A DNA stretch of 24,598 nucleotides from Acanthamoeba lenticulata (Eukaryota > Discosea > Longamoebia > Acanthamoebidae). The position numbers and the translations under genes were made by a program. Positions 1 to 10,266 of the stretch are shown here, one piece after another. Within the stretch, counting starts at the first letter, position 1. Each line of letters begins with the position of its first letter. The stretch lies in the NCBI GenBank assembly GCA_002179805.1, contig NAVB01000946.1, positions 1 to 24,598 of the forward strand, written 5' to 3'. The notes below the pieces were generated by a model that worked only from the letters and a program-made list of their open reading frames with translations, ran no database searches and was not told where the DNA came from.

Positions 1-480
1 ACGACGACAGCGACGACCCGATCCCGGCCCCGTTCGTCGTCGACGACAACGACGGCGATGGCGAGGACGAAGACGACGACGAAGAGGCGACGGCAGCGGC
101 GTAGGGCGATGGTGGCGCGCCCATGGAAGACAGGGCCAGCGGCGACGCCGCATAGTACGACGAGGACGACGGCGACAGGGCGCCGTTGGGGATCGTGCCC
201 GGCAGCCCCGCGGCGCCGCCGACGGCGGGGAACGAGGCCGAGTTGCCCGGCGAGTACGACGCGAAGAAGAGGGACGAGTTTGACGTGAACGAGAGCGGCG
301 ATGCCGACGGCGACGGCGTCGAGAGGAAGTGAGCATAGGCCGAGCGCTCGCCCCGGCGGATCGACTCCACGGCCGGACGCTGCACGCCGGAGCGCTGCGC
401 GTGCAAGAGGGAAGGCAACGAGGATGATGAAGAGGAAGATGAAGAGGATGATGTGGTAGAAGTCGTGGTGAAGAGGGACG
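1..480 (-). other. Ser-rich C-terminal tail of TPLATE
   Basis: Minus-strand reading of the last visible TPLATE exon after the TWFGE and MAELMQTDWLSSL conserved stretch. It is rich in Ser, Thr, Ala and Pro, with a run of about ten Ser near 421-450 and another around 61-90. The frame stays open to base 1, so the true stop codon lies outside the window. Plant TPLATE instead ends in an acidic/Lys-rich tail, from memory, so the tail differs in composition while occupying the same place. Confidence 0.6.
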
Positions 481-3400
481 AGAGCCAGTCGGTCTGCATC
501 AGCTCGGCCATGGAACGCAGTGCGAGCGGGGACGACGCGCGGCACTCGAGCCGGGCCTCCACCGCGCCGCGCTCGCCCACGGCGGCCGCCACCGTGAAGA
601 ACAGCAGCTCGCCGAACCACGTGCACCCGCACAGCGCCATCTGTTGCGACGTCGACAGCCGCGTTCATGTCAGCGCCCGTGCGCGCGCGAGTGGAGGCTC
701 CTCAAAGGCCGAGGCAGGGGGCGTACATGGAGGGTCTGCGGGTTGAGAGACTGGATGACGGGCACGAAGCGGGTCGAGGCGAAGGCCGCCGTGACGGCGC
801 CAAAGTCGATGCCGAGCCGGAAGCGCACCTCGGCCCGCCACGACGCGCCGCCGAGGCGGTTCCACAGGGCGTGGAACTCGTGGACGGCGAACGGGCGGCG
901 CAGCAGGAGGTGGTGCGCCGGCACGACGTAGGGCGTGCAGGCGAGAGGCCGGTAGGTCAGGCCCGTCCCGTCGTCGCCACTGCCCACACCGCCGCCGATG
1001 CCGCCGCGGCCGCCCTGGACCATCAGGAACGCTTGGTCCTTCTCATAGGGCACGAGCACCTATTTCGGTTGGGGAAGGTGACGTCAGCAACGCGCTTCAG
1101 GTTGAAATAAAAAGGTGAATAAAAGAAAGAGGGGAGGACCTGGAGGTGGAAGGCGATAAAGGAGAAGGCCTTGATGGTGAAGTCGACCTCCCAGTCGACT
1201 CGCTGGCCCGGCTCGGCCCGTGCCACCATCCGGTGGGTTTGCGCGTTGCCCTCCGGGTTGGCGCTCACCACATGCCCGACGGTGCTGAGTACGAGCCTCA
1301 CATTCTCGACCACGTTCATCGTCACGTTGGTCAGCTCGAACTTGAGCTTCTGCTCATTGTTACCACCACCACAACCACCATCACCATCATCTCGTCAGCC
1401 ATGCTCCAACAAGAATGAAGGAATAAGAAAGAAAAAAGCGAAAAAGAACGAAAGCGACAGAAGGGCCGTACAATGCGGCCGAGCTCGGGCTGGAGGGTAT
1501 GCGTGGCGTAGACGGCAAAGGCGTCGCTCGGGCTGGAGAGGAGGACTTTTCGTCGGCCGTGGGGCTCGTTCGCCGCAGAGGCCGAGCGCGTGGTCGTAAC
1601 CGCGCTGTCGATTTCGGTTCCGGTTTCGGTCTCGGCCGGCAGTGGCGACGGCGGCGTCGACGAGGCCGAGTCCCGCTCCCTGCGCGCGACCATCATCCAC
1701 CAGCGGTCAGCCCCCGAGCGGCCCCCGACGGCACCTAACGCGGGGACGAGAAGGGAGCGGGGCAGGGACATACCGCGCGACAAAGTAGTGGACGAACCCG
1801 TCTGGCGTACTTGTGAGCGTCGACGGCGTCGTGGCGAGGTCGCCGAACAGCTTGTACGTCACGTAGAACTCATCATCTGCGTGGGCAGCAAGCAGCCAGA
1901 ATATTTTAGGTATTTCACATGAAAAATAAATAATAATAATTTATTTAATAAAAATAGAAATAAAAGAATGAAAACAAAAGGGGTCTTCCCGTACCAGGCG
2001 AGGAGGAATCAAAGGGCGTGGTGGATTCGGCGGGCAGGAAGGCCGAGAAGTCCAGGTAGGGCCGCACGTCCTCGACCCGCTCGGCCAGCGACCGCGCTGA
2101 CTCCTTACTCGTCGTCGTGGTGGAGACGGCGGCGACGGTGTCGGCGCTGTTCGTGTTCACGCCCGACGGCGACGAGTGCGCACGCAGGGTGGCAAACTTG
2201 GGGCTGCCTTCGGCCTCGGCCTTGTCCTTGTCCTTGGACTTTTTGCTCCGCATCGTCCGGCTTTCCCCCCGGCGCGACTTGGACTTGGGTGCCGCCCCGT
2301 CCTTCGCGACGGCACTGAGCGTGGCTGCGCTCTTGCTCGACTTCTTCTCCCGCTTCTCTTTCTTTGGTCGGCTGGTCTTGCCGCCGCTGCTGCTCGTCGT
2401 GGTGCCGTTCGCCACCGCCAAGAAGTTCTTGCGTCGCTTGACCCGCTCGCGCTCGCGCTCTTTCTCGCGGCGCTCCTCCTCCTCGCGGTCCTCGCGGAAG
2501 CGCGCCGAGACAAAGGCGATGCGCTGGAGGTAGTAGTCGCAGCGCTCGCACAGGAACTGGTCGTTGGCGTGGACCTCCATCAGCCGCCGGAGAATCTCCT
2601 CGCACACGTGTGTCTTGATCTCGGGGCACTTGACCGCGAGCAGCATCAGGCACGCCAGCGGGGACTCGAGCATGTAGGGGATCGGCACCGCCAGCCGATT
2701 GCCCGTCTGTGCCGACAACAATGAGCCACAAAGAACGAAAGCGAAACGAAGAAAAGAACGAAGAGGATGGGCGGCCGAACCCCGAGCTTGCCAGCGCGGG
2801 CGGCGACGCGGAGGGTCTGGCTGCGTGCTTCGACCGCGTCGAGGTTGAGGAATCGCCGCTTGATGACGGCGGCGATTCCGATGGCCATCTCTCGCGTCAA
2901 GACCCACCCGCGGATATGGGCGCACAGCAGATACACGACCTTGATGCACGTGGCATCGTCTTTGATGGCCAGCAGCCTGGTGAAGAAGGTGGACGACAAC
3001 AACTGCACGTTTTCATCGTCAGAAGCTGCGACATGGACAGAGAAGAGGGTCTTGGGGAGGGGGGTGGGGAGTGGCTCACCTCGTTGATGCGTTGCCGCTG
3101 CTCGGTGGAAGCCAAGGGCGAGGAGGCGGTGAGGAGGGCGAGTTGATGGACCAGCGCCAGATAGTTGTTGGCGGCGTAGTGTCGCTCTCCCGTCTCCCAC
3201 CCGATCACGCTGCTGAACGTCACCACCAACGACAGCCCTGTCGATCGTGGAAAGCATTTGTTGAGTCACAAGTTCCGAGTTTTAAGATATAAGAAGTGGT
3301 ACCCTCTTCAAGCCAGGCCTCGGCCTCGCGCTCCTTGCCGCCGGCTTGGGTGCGAGTCAGCTGCGCGAGACACGTCGAGGCGAAGCACGCCACGATCTCT

Positions 3401-5806
3401 TCTCTGTAGACGAGGAGGCCCGCCGAGCGCGTGAGCGGAGATGAGCTGTTGTCGTCGTCGACGAGAACGCGGTGAGGAAGCGCGTACCGTATGGTGTGGG
3501 AGACGCCCCACACAGTCTCGGTGAGCTTAGAATCGGTGCCGAGGCTCTTGACCAGCAACGACTGGTTGTCATCCTGTACAAGCGGCCGCAGTTATGGTTA
3601 CTACTAATTTCATCAGGCAAGAAAAGAGCTTGACCCAACGCACCCGCGTGGTGAGCCGGTGGGCGTCGAAGAAGAGGATGAGGCGGGTGAGGAGGCACAC
3701 AAGCTCCAAACGCTTATGCGTTTCTGGAACACAAATAAATGTTAAAAGAAATCAGTGCAGGCTCGGGTGGAGGCGTGGGGGAGCAAAGGGCCTCACCAGG
3801 GATGAGCTTGATGGAGAGGATGAGCTTGCGGACGGTGCCAAAGAGTTGGTCCCACGGCAGGAGATGGAGCAGCGGAATGATGTCCTGCAGGTCGGCCACA
3901 AGGCGCGTCAGCCACGCTCCACGACAACAGATTGTTGTTGGCGCCAAGTTGCGTACCCTGATGAGGTTGAACAAGCCCGAGGCGGTAAGCTGGCCGGTGA
4001 GCAGGTTGACGTATTCCTGGAAACACGAACGCCGCGTCGCGGTCAGAGCCCCGTTGAGGGCGCGCCAGAGCGGGGCAGGGCGGCGTACGGTGAGGACGGA
4101 GAGAAGCCAGGCGGTGGGGGCCAGCGTGTGGTATCGGGCGAGGAAGGTGATCGCGATGCCCACCTCGTAGATGAGGGTCGGGCTGCTGGCGCCGAAGAGG
4201 GGCAACAGGTAGTTCTCCACGCACTCCTCGATCACCAGGTCGGGGCAGGTGGCGCCCTTGACCGGCGGCAGCAGCTTGGCCTCGGACTCGACCGTCAGCT
4301 GCGCGCCCCGAATGACGGCTTAGAGTGGTGGCCCACATGGAGAAGAGGGAAGAGCAGGGCGAGGGGGGAGATGACGGCGTACGAGGGACACGAGGTAGAC
4401 GAGCGGGAAGACGACGGGGCGGGCGAGGTCGTCGGACAGGTCTGTGAATAGCGTGAGGAGAAGGCGCAGCTTGGGCACCGTGCGCTTGGCTGCTCCCCCG
4501 GGACGACGTCAATGGGACAAACAGGTCAGGTCAGGGCCCTGCGACCGCGGTGGCGGAGAGAGCGAGCAGCGTACCGACGAGCCGGACCAGCGCCACGAGA
4601 TCGCGCGCCTCGTAGTCCAGTTTGTGTGTGATGCCCGCCGCCTCGCGAAACAAGACCCCGAGCTGTTGTCATCCCGCGTGGTGTGCGTGTGAGCCCATTT
4701 GGATGATGCACGCGGACGAGGATGAGGATGGGGACGCACGGCGGAGAAGGCGGTGGAGACGACAAAGTGGTTGTCGTCAAAGGTGCGGTCGGCAATGAAG
4801 CCCCACACTTCCTCTTGGAACGACGGCGCGTTGTAGTCGACCGCGAGCTTCACCCATTCAAGCCGGCATCATCACCAAAGCAGAAGAAGATGAAGAAGAA
4901 GAAGCAAGAGGAAGGAGAGCTGTCAGCCCATCACTGATGGCCTTGAAGGCAGTGCGGGAGGGGGAGGCAAGACCTTGCGCAGCGAGCTGTGGTAGACGAC
5001 GAGCTCGGCCAGAACAGAGGTGACGGTCTGGCGCACGGGCGACTCGAGGTGGGTTAAGCTGCTCTGAAAGTTGAGCGCGCCTGCTTGAATGTGTTTCTGC
5101 ACGTTGGCCAACGTGAGCGGTAAGTTAGGCCGCCATGAAGTACTCTTCACGGAGCCAAAGAGCGGACGTACGGCAAGGAGCGAGGGAGGGACATGAGCAA
5201 GAGTCTTCAGAGCGGCGATACGCAGCTGCCAGTCCCTTGCTTCCAGGTCTTTCTCGATGGCGCTCATCACCACCGACCTTTGCCAAAGGTGCAAGTACAA
5301 CGTAAGAGGAGGAGGAGAGTCGAGAACAAAGCACTAGAGGGAGGGAGGCTATACCAGCTCTCGTGAGTGGAGGGGGCTCGGGCGGCCCGAACGGCCGTAT
5401 AGGTTTGTTGCCGAAAGGCTGATGTGATGCCCCCTTTCCCATCGGTAACTGGAGCGTTTAATCCGCACTACACATGGCGCCCGATAAAATGCGGTAATTG
5501 AGTGCATTGGACGTAAAATCGCCGAATAAAACAGTACAGATTAAAGTTTACTCACCTTAGGCGAGTGTAACCAGAGTTAAAAAAAAGGCGCAAGTAATGA
5601 TATACAAAATAAAAAGGATTTGGGGGGGGGGGGCAAGAGAAGAATGAAGAGGGGCGCACGTTGCAAATCTGCGTGAAGTAGTGGGACACATCTTTGTTGG
5701 CCTCGGCCAAGAGAACGATGTGTTGAAGACCTAGGGCCTGCTTTTCTGAATTGTTTGACGCCAGTTCATCGGCGATGGGCAGCTGTTCTTCCTCCTCCGT
5801 CGCCAT
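1..5806 (-). CDS. TPLATE: TPLATE subunit of the TSET trafficking complex (3' partial)
   Basis: Large adaptin-like subunit of TSET, an adaptor complex related to COPI and AP complexes that acts at the plasma membrane in plants and Dictyostelium. Modelled exons, 5' to 3': 5806-5660, 5333-5172, 5096-4974, 4847-4740, 4662-4575, 4489-4383, 4298-4089, 4016-3957, 3884-3797, 3723-3644, 3573-3303, 3237-3080, 3002-2781, 2706-1995, 1876-1774, 1679-1472, 1349-1140, 1059-727, 640 to beyond 1; about 1,343 residues, all phases compatible. Identification rests on colinear resemblance to plant TPLATE: the VVFPLVY block, LIYEVGIAITFLA in the helical trunk, an LHLW..V.SAIEKDL block near the N-terminus, and an appendage with ELTNVTMNVVENVRL, PYVVPAHHLLL and TWFGELLFF. 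Residues 1-680 are trunk, about 680-845 a charged linker, and the rest is appendage plus a Ser-rich tail that is still open at base 1. Start ATG at 5806. Intron 1 (5334-5659) is unusually long and may hide a small exon. AP-4 or COPI beta were considered but fit less well. Confidence 0.85.
1995..2510 (-). other. Charged low-complexity linker within TPLATE
   Basis: Part of TPLATE exon 14, roughly residues 680-845. It begins with an Arg/Glu-rich helix-like stretch (REEEERREKERERERVKRR), continues through Lys/Arg/Ser-rich sequence with clusters such as KKEKREKKSSK and SKKSKDKDK, and ends in a Ser/Thr-rich, more acidic segment. It sits between the helical trunk and the appendage, where adaptor large subunits carry a flexible hinge. 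No known domain was seen. A hinge role is inferred from position. Confidence 0.6.
5334..5659 (-). other. Long first intron of TPLATE
   Basis: Predicted intron of 326 bp with donor GTGCGC (minus strand, ending at 5659) and an acceptor preceded by a pyrimidine tract (CCTCCCTCCCTCTAG) just above 5333. It is four times longer than the other introns in this gene. It holds a 12-G run at 5622-5633 on the plus strand and a 7-bp hairpin at 5551-5567. Compared with plant TPLATE, about 20 residues are missing across this junction, so a small phase-0 exon may be hidden here. None that fits both phases was found. Confidence 0.5.
5622..5633 (+). repeat. G12 homopolymer
   Basis: Twelve consecutive G residues on the plus strand, C12 in the TPLATE transcript, inside the long first intron of TPLATE. 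It is a simple repeat, likely length-variable and prone to sequencing error. Confidence 0.9.
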
Positions 5807-6155
5807 TCCCAGCCTTTCTCTTCGTTTTTAACGTTTCCAGTACTGCTTCCTCTCACTTTCTCCTGCGCTCGTCGCTTCTATATCCAATCCAATCCCTTCG
5901 CGCAGCACAACGACGGCTACCGACAAACCCGCCAAGAACACACCGATTAATTAATATATATTATAGAACATTTTTTAAATCAAAGCTATTGGTGCGGGCA
6001 GATCCAAACAGCAAGCGCTGTTCATCTTCGCCCCATCGAGGCGTGTACGGTACAAGATCCTCCCTTGGCGAGCACTTCATCAAAGAAGGAGGAAAACGAG
6101 CTCAGCAAGCCCATATGACACACGCTGCACCGGCCTGCCGGCTTGTGCAGCTTGC
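5807..6155. other. Intergenic region upstream of TPLATE and downstream of the Arf gene
   Basis: About 350 bp without a convincing gene. It must contain the TPLATE promoter (minus strand) and the 3' end of the Arf transcript. The only notable element is the AT-rich block at about 5945-5975, in an otherwise GC-rich setting; on the minus strand it gives TATAATATATATTAA, about 140 bp upstream of the TPLATE start codon. This could be a TATA-like element, but the distance is large. No RNA gene was recognised. Confidence 0.4.
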
Positions 6156-6962
6156 TTATTCCAGATTCTCAGCAAGCCAGTGAATGCCTGCGCGTGTAGA
6201 AGGTTTTGTGAGCAACAACATTCGTATTCTGTAAACAAGGCACACTAGGTGAGGGCGAGATGATGGAAAGGCACCAGCCCAGAGGCCATCACCAGTCTTG
6301 GCGCATGTGCCTGCGGCAAAGAGAACAAGAAAGATATCTCAGACGGCGGTTCACAAGTAAAGAAGTAGCACAAGGAGAGAAGGTGCTCACCCTGAATGAA
6401 CCACTTGCGATCACCGGCGAGCTGGCGTATTCGCAGTTCCTCAACTACTTGGATGACGGGCGCGGCGCGGGTGATGTCCTGCTTATTGGCCAACACTAGC
6501 AGCACAGCGCCCTTCAGCTTTTCGTCGCGCAGTACCAGCTCCAGCTCACCTCGCGCCTCCTCAAACCGCTGTGTATCGTTTGAGTCCACCACCCATATGA
6601 TGGCCTGGTCACACCACCAAGTCTCATGGTGATGAGTAGAAAGTGTCAGAACAAGATGTTTGTGGTGGGGGGGGCTGCACCTGACAACCAGAGAAGTAGT
6701 GCTGCCAGAGGTCTCGAATCCGATCTTGGCCACCAATGTCCATGATGCACATGTTTATGTTGTCGGCTAAGGTGATGGTTTCGACATTGAAGCCAATTGT
6801 TGGCACCACTCCTGCGGGCGCTTCGTTGCGTTTTAATTTACCTAAGATGGTCGATTTGCCTGCGCCATCGAGCCCAAGCATCGTAATAGTGTAGTTTTTC
6901 GTGTCGTCCTTACCACTGCTCGCGTCTGTGCTGTCCCATAGGCTTGAGAGGTTGAGGCCCAT
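6156..6962 (-). CDS. Arf-family small GTPase
   Basis: Membrane-recruited GTPase of the Arf/Arl family, which recruits coats and tethers in its GTP form. Exons 5' to 3': 6962-6681, 6604-6391, 6310-6275, 6187-6156; 187 residues, the normal family length. All nucleotide-binding motifs are visible: GLDGAGKST (P-loop), PTIGFN (switch 1 Thr), DIGGQD (switch 2), NKQD and TCAK. The C-terminus reads [14 protein letters not shown], like GLDWLSNQL in Arf1. The start at 6962 was chosen because it gives MG, leaving Gly2 for N-myristoylation as in Arfs; an upstream in-frame ATG would mask it. One deviation is that the interswitch Trp of the usual WDVGGQ is Met here (MDIGGQ). It is close to Arf1 but not identical, so it may be a divergent Arf or an Arl. 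It lies head-to-tail downstream of nothing related except the neighbouring TPLATE gene. Confidence 0.94.
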
Positions 6963-7224
6963 CCCTTTTTGTAGCCGCCTTAGATGTGTGTTCTCGCAAC
7001 CCTTCACCGCAAGTTTTTATTTCTTTGCTTTTTTCCGTACCATTTTCTTGTCTTGCCGACGTCGGCAGCCACGTCGGCTTCGCCCTCTTGGAGCGTGAAT
7101 GAACAGGACAACCCAAGCCAAGTGGTCCCATAAGCTAATAAGCTGATAGACGCAAGGCAACAAAAGTGATGTACGAGTCTATGCCTTTTGTCCCACTGTC
7201 AGTTACACGCAAGACTGGGTGTTA

Positions 7225-7904
7225 TTACTCGCTCTTGTTGTGCTCGTCATCCTCCCAGCGCGCCACCAGAACGGGGCAGGGCGAGTGCTTGACCACGTAA
7301 TCGCTCACAGAGCCGAGGAGCAGCCGCGACAGCGTCCCAAGGCCTGGTGAAAAGGGGCAGTGGCTTAGCTGAGCCTGCGTCCGAAAGAGCGAACAAGGTG
7401 GAGCGTACCTCGCGAGCCAACGACGATGATATCAATCTTCTCCTTCTTGGCTGTCTCGACGATCGCATCACGAGAGTTGCCCATGACCACAATCCCTCGT
7501 GCCGCCACCTAAATGCTTGGTAAGCCCTTTGCCTTGAGGAGCAACAAGGCACGCAAGGCAAAGCAGTAGCACAGGCAGCGTACCCCGCTCTTGGCGCAAT
7601 GCTCCACAGAGTGCTTGAGAACAGCTTGAGCGTTCGACTTGAGCTCCGTGTTGGCCTTGTTGAGTGTTTCACCTGAGTTGACAACAACTTCTCAGCACGG
7701 GAGCGAGGAAGGAAAAGATAAAGTAAACAGGCCGGTACCAGCAATAAGAACCGCCTCTTCGTCGAGCAAGTCGCTTGCTTGGTATTCTTCAGCTGCCGTC
7801 AGCAGAACAACCTCGTCTTCCTCGCGACCCTTGACCAGGCTACACGCCAGATCAATTGCCTTGCGAGCGTGCTCTGAACCGTCAACAGCAACCAAGTACT
7901 TCAT
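7225..7904 (-). CDS. Universal stress protein (UspA family)
   Basis: Small nucleotide-binding protein of the UspA superfamily. Exons 5' to 3': 7904-7739, 7672-7584, 7508-7409, 7343-7225; 157 residues, typical for a single-domain member. The N-terminus MKYLVAVDGSEHARKA is the family's first beta strand and loop. Near the C-terminus, the segment IDIIVVGSRGLGTLSRLLLG, followed by SVSDYVVKHSPCPVLV, carries the G-x2-G-x9-G-S ATP-binding signature, so ATP binding of the MJ0577 type is expected. The C-terminal tail ends DDEHNKSE. It starts 204 bp from the divergently transcribed PARG gene, so the two share a compact upstream region. The substrate or process it protects cannot be read from sequence. 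Confidence 0.95.
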
Positions 7905-8108
7905 AGGGTTATGTGTGTTTTGAGTGCGCAGAAGTTGTGTGAGAGCTTGTGGGCTTGCGGCCGGCAAGGTCAAGGTAAAAACGAGCTGTGCATGAGAATT
8001 CCATTATTTTTAGACGAAAAATGCGCCACTTATCAATTTGAGAAACAGAGCAGGAAAAACAGTCTTTCCTGAACGTTAGCGGAATCAAAATCTTGTCAAT
8101 TTGCCGAG
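7905..8108. promoter_or_regulatory. Shared divergent promoter region of the stress protein and PARG genes
   Basis: Only 204 bp separate the two start codons, which face away from each other, so both promoters and both 5' leaders must fit here or overlap the genes. The middle is AT-rich (about 7995-8050). No clear TATA box or repeated operator was recognised. Confidence 0.5.
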
Positions 8109-10266
8109 ATGGAAAAGGAGGGATCACCACGTGCGAATGGCACTAGTGCAGGGTCGAAGGAAACCCCGGCCCCTACTTCGCCCAAAGATGTGCACAAGGA
8201 CGATTTATTATACAAAAACGTAATGGACAGCAAACAAGTCGCCAAGTTGCTCAACAAGCCATTCGACGCCGCCCTGTGGCGCAAGTGGTTTGGCGTTTAT
8301 GCAGAAGCGCGCGATAAGGAGGCACAACGAGCAATGAGGTACGTCTTCTCTCAGGCTTCGGCAAATCGATTTTGGCGTGACCGGTTCCGCTTATTACGCC
8401 TGGGCAGGCTTGTGGTGCAAGAGGGCACGATCGCGGCGTGCAATAAGAACGCATACACGCTGGCTGACGAGAAGATAAAAATCACTTCAAAGGAAGAACT
8501 AGCCAAGCAGGTTTGTTTTCTCTTCATGACCGCGAACGGCCCGGTGTTAGGTTCATGCTCTTGCGTGCAGGTGCGCAGTTGCTGCATGTACGACTACAAG
8601 TCGCAGTTTGAGTTCAACTTCCCCGCCACGTATGGAGAGACTACAATCGAGGTCATCGAGTCGGACTGTCTCGAGGCTGCACTCCACCTTAAGCGTCAGC
8701 GCGGTGCTGTCTCCTCTCTCCCTCTTTCTTTGTGTTTTCCGATCAAGTTCTCACCGGGTGCATTTGACGTCTCCTCCAGGCCTCAACCCAGCTGTGTTGA
8801 ACATGGCATCGCACAAGCGGCCAGGCGGAGGCTACAAAAATGGGTCGGGAGCACAAGAAGGTACACGAGTGGTCGTGCCGCTGCGCTTGCGCCTCACCTC
8901 TGACTTTCTCCGTTTGCTAATGACGATTCTTGGTTGACCTTGCTGCAACAGAGAACCTCTTTCGACGAAGCAACTACTTCCAGTTTCTCGAGGACCCTCA
9001 GAAGATCGACAAGAAGCGCAAGTGGAAGTATCCCCTGCCCGAGTTTGGTGGCGTCTATGCGCCCAAGGTGCCGTCCTCCTTTCTGCATGTGGCGTATCTG
9101 CCGCTCACGTCGTGGAACGTCCTCTTCGTTGGTTAAAGGTGACAATCTTTCGAGAGTCAGAGGACAAGGGCTACGCCTTCATGAAGACGCCTGAAGTTAT
9201 CGACTTCATTGCTGTGGCGGCCTACGCACGACCACAACTCATTGGGGAAACGAAGAAGGTACACTTCATGAAGGCGCAGCCTTGCCCTGCCCGTCTCTTG
9301 GAAGAGTGTTTAGCTAAAGAGATGAACTCTTTTTTGTTCTGCATGGTGTAGAACCTGACGAAGAAGGGCCGGCGAAGCACACAAGAAAGTAGTGGTGGTA
9401 AGAAGAAGGAGTTCATTCGGCTGCTGTTGGCGCCCAAGTTTGCGGACAAGACAAAGAGGAAGATTCGGACCATCCTGGCGATTGGTCTTGAGAACGGCCA
9501 TGACAGCCTCGTGCTTAGCGCGTTTGGTTGTGGCGCTTTTGGTACTTTCTCACAACTCCCAAAAGTCCCTCGTCCTCAACGTTTTCATCTTTTTTTCTTG
9601 GACAGCCAACCCTCCGGCCCACATCGCGCAGCTCTTCAAAGAGGTTATCACGCAGGAGTTCAATGGCTGCTACAAACACATCACCTTTGCCATCTATGGT
9701 ATGTGCATGCTCAACTACTCGCTACACCAAGTTGTTCCATCATGATTTTTCTGACGAGCGGAGTGTATTACCAGACGACCACAATGCGTGGAACAAGCAC
9801 AACCCTGATGGCAACCTGCTCCCCTTCCAGAAGGTCTTTGGAGCCGTGCCTCCAGCACCACGAGGAACACAGAAGAACCGCATCATGTCTTCTGGTAGGC
9901 CCGCTCTCTGCTCTTTTCTCCCTCTCCTCCTTGCATGGCCTCATGACGTCACAACCAGGCGATGAAGCAGATGATGAAAACAGCACGGACACCTGCACAG
10001 GCAGTGAGAGGTACTTGTTTCAACGACGTCGAGACTGCTCATTGATTGGCGCTGATGTGCATGTTGGACGATCGAAAAACAGTGACAGCAATCCGGCGAG
10101 CCTGCACAAGAACGTGATTGTGCGAACAGGCGAGGACGTGGTGCAGGAAGAGGAAGAAGAGGATGGCATTGTCACCGACAACGAGACCGACGAGAGCCGA
10201 GCCAGGCGACGACCCCCGCTTAAGCAGCCAAGCGAAGACGAATTGGACGCCAGCGCCACTAGTTGA
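8109..10266 (+). CDS. Microbial-type poly(ADP-ribose) glycohydrolase (DUF2263 macrodomain)
   Basis: Predicted to cleave ribose-ribose bonds of poly(ADP-ribose). Exons: 8109-8510, 8571-8703, 8780-8860, 8952-9067, 9139-9258, 9352-9541, 9606-9698, 9775-9894, 9959-10266; 520 residues, all phases compatible. The diagnostic GGG-X7-QEE signature of bacterial-type PARGs is intact: PGGGYKNG at about residues 193-200 and QEE at 204-206, the second Glu being the expected catalytic residue; an exon junction splits the first QEE glutamate. Downstream are VTIFRE, LVLSAFGCGAFANPP (macrodomain core) and HITFAIYDD. Residues 1-40 are Ser/Pro/Lys-rich. The last exon (about 100 residues) lies outside the macrodomain, is acidic and then Arg-rich, and has no recognised domain. 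The family is best known from bacteria and occurs in some fungi and protists. The 5S rRNA gene lies antisense 160 bp downstream. Confidence 0.9.

Noticed and set aside
2176..2724. Long plus-strand open frames across 1-5300
   Set aside because: They lie antisense to TPLATE exons, have the biased composition expected of a GC-rich shadow frame, and show no conserved motif, while the minus strand gives a colinear TPLATE.
5320..5442. Pro-rich minus-strand stretch (PFGPPEPPPLTRA) as a possible missing TPLATE exon
   Set aside because: Its flanking splice sites give a phase that does not match the exons on either side, and it does not resemble TPLATE; it was left inside intron 1.
1..5806. AP-4, AP-beta or COPI large subunit as the identity of the first gene
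   Set aside because: The appendage motifs and the trunk LIYEVG block fit TPLATE better than any AP or COPI subunit I can recall, and the order of motifs is preserved over the whole length.
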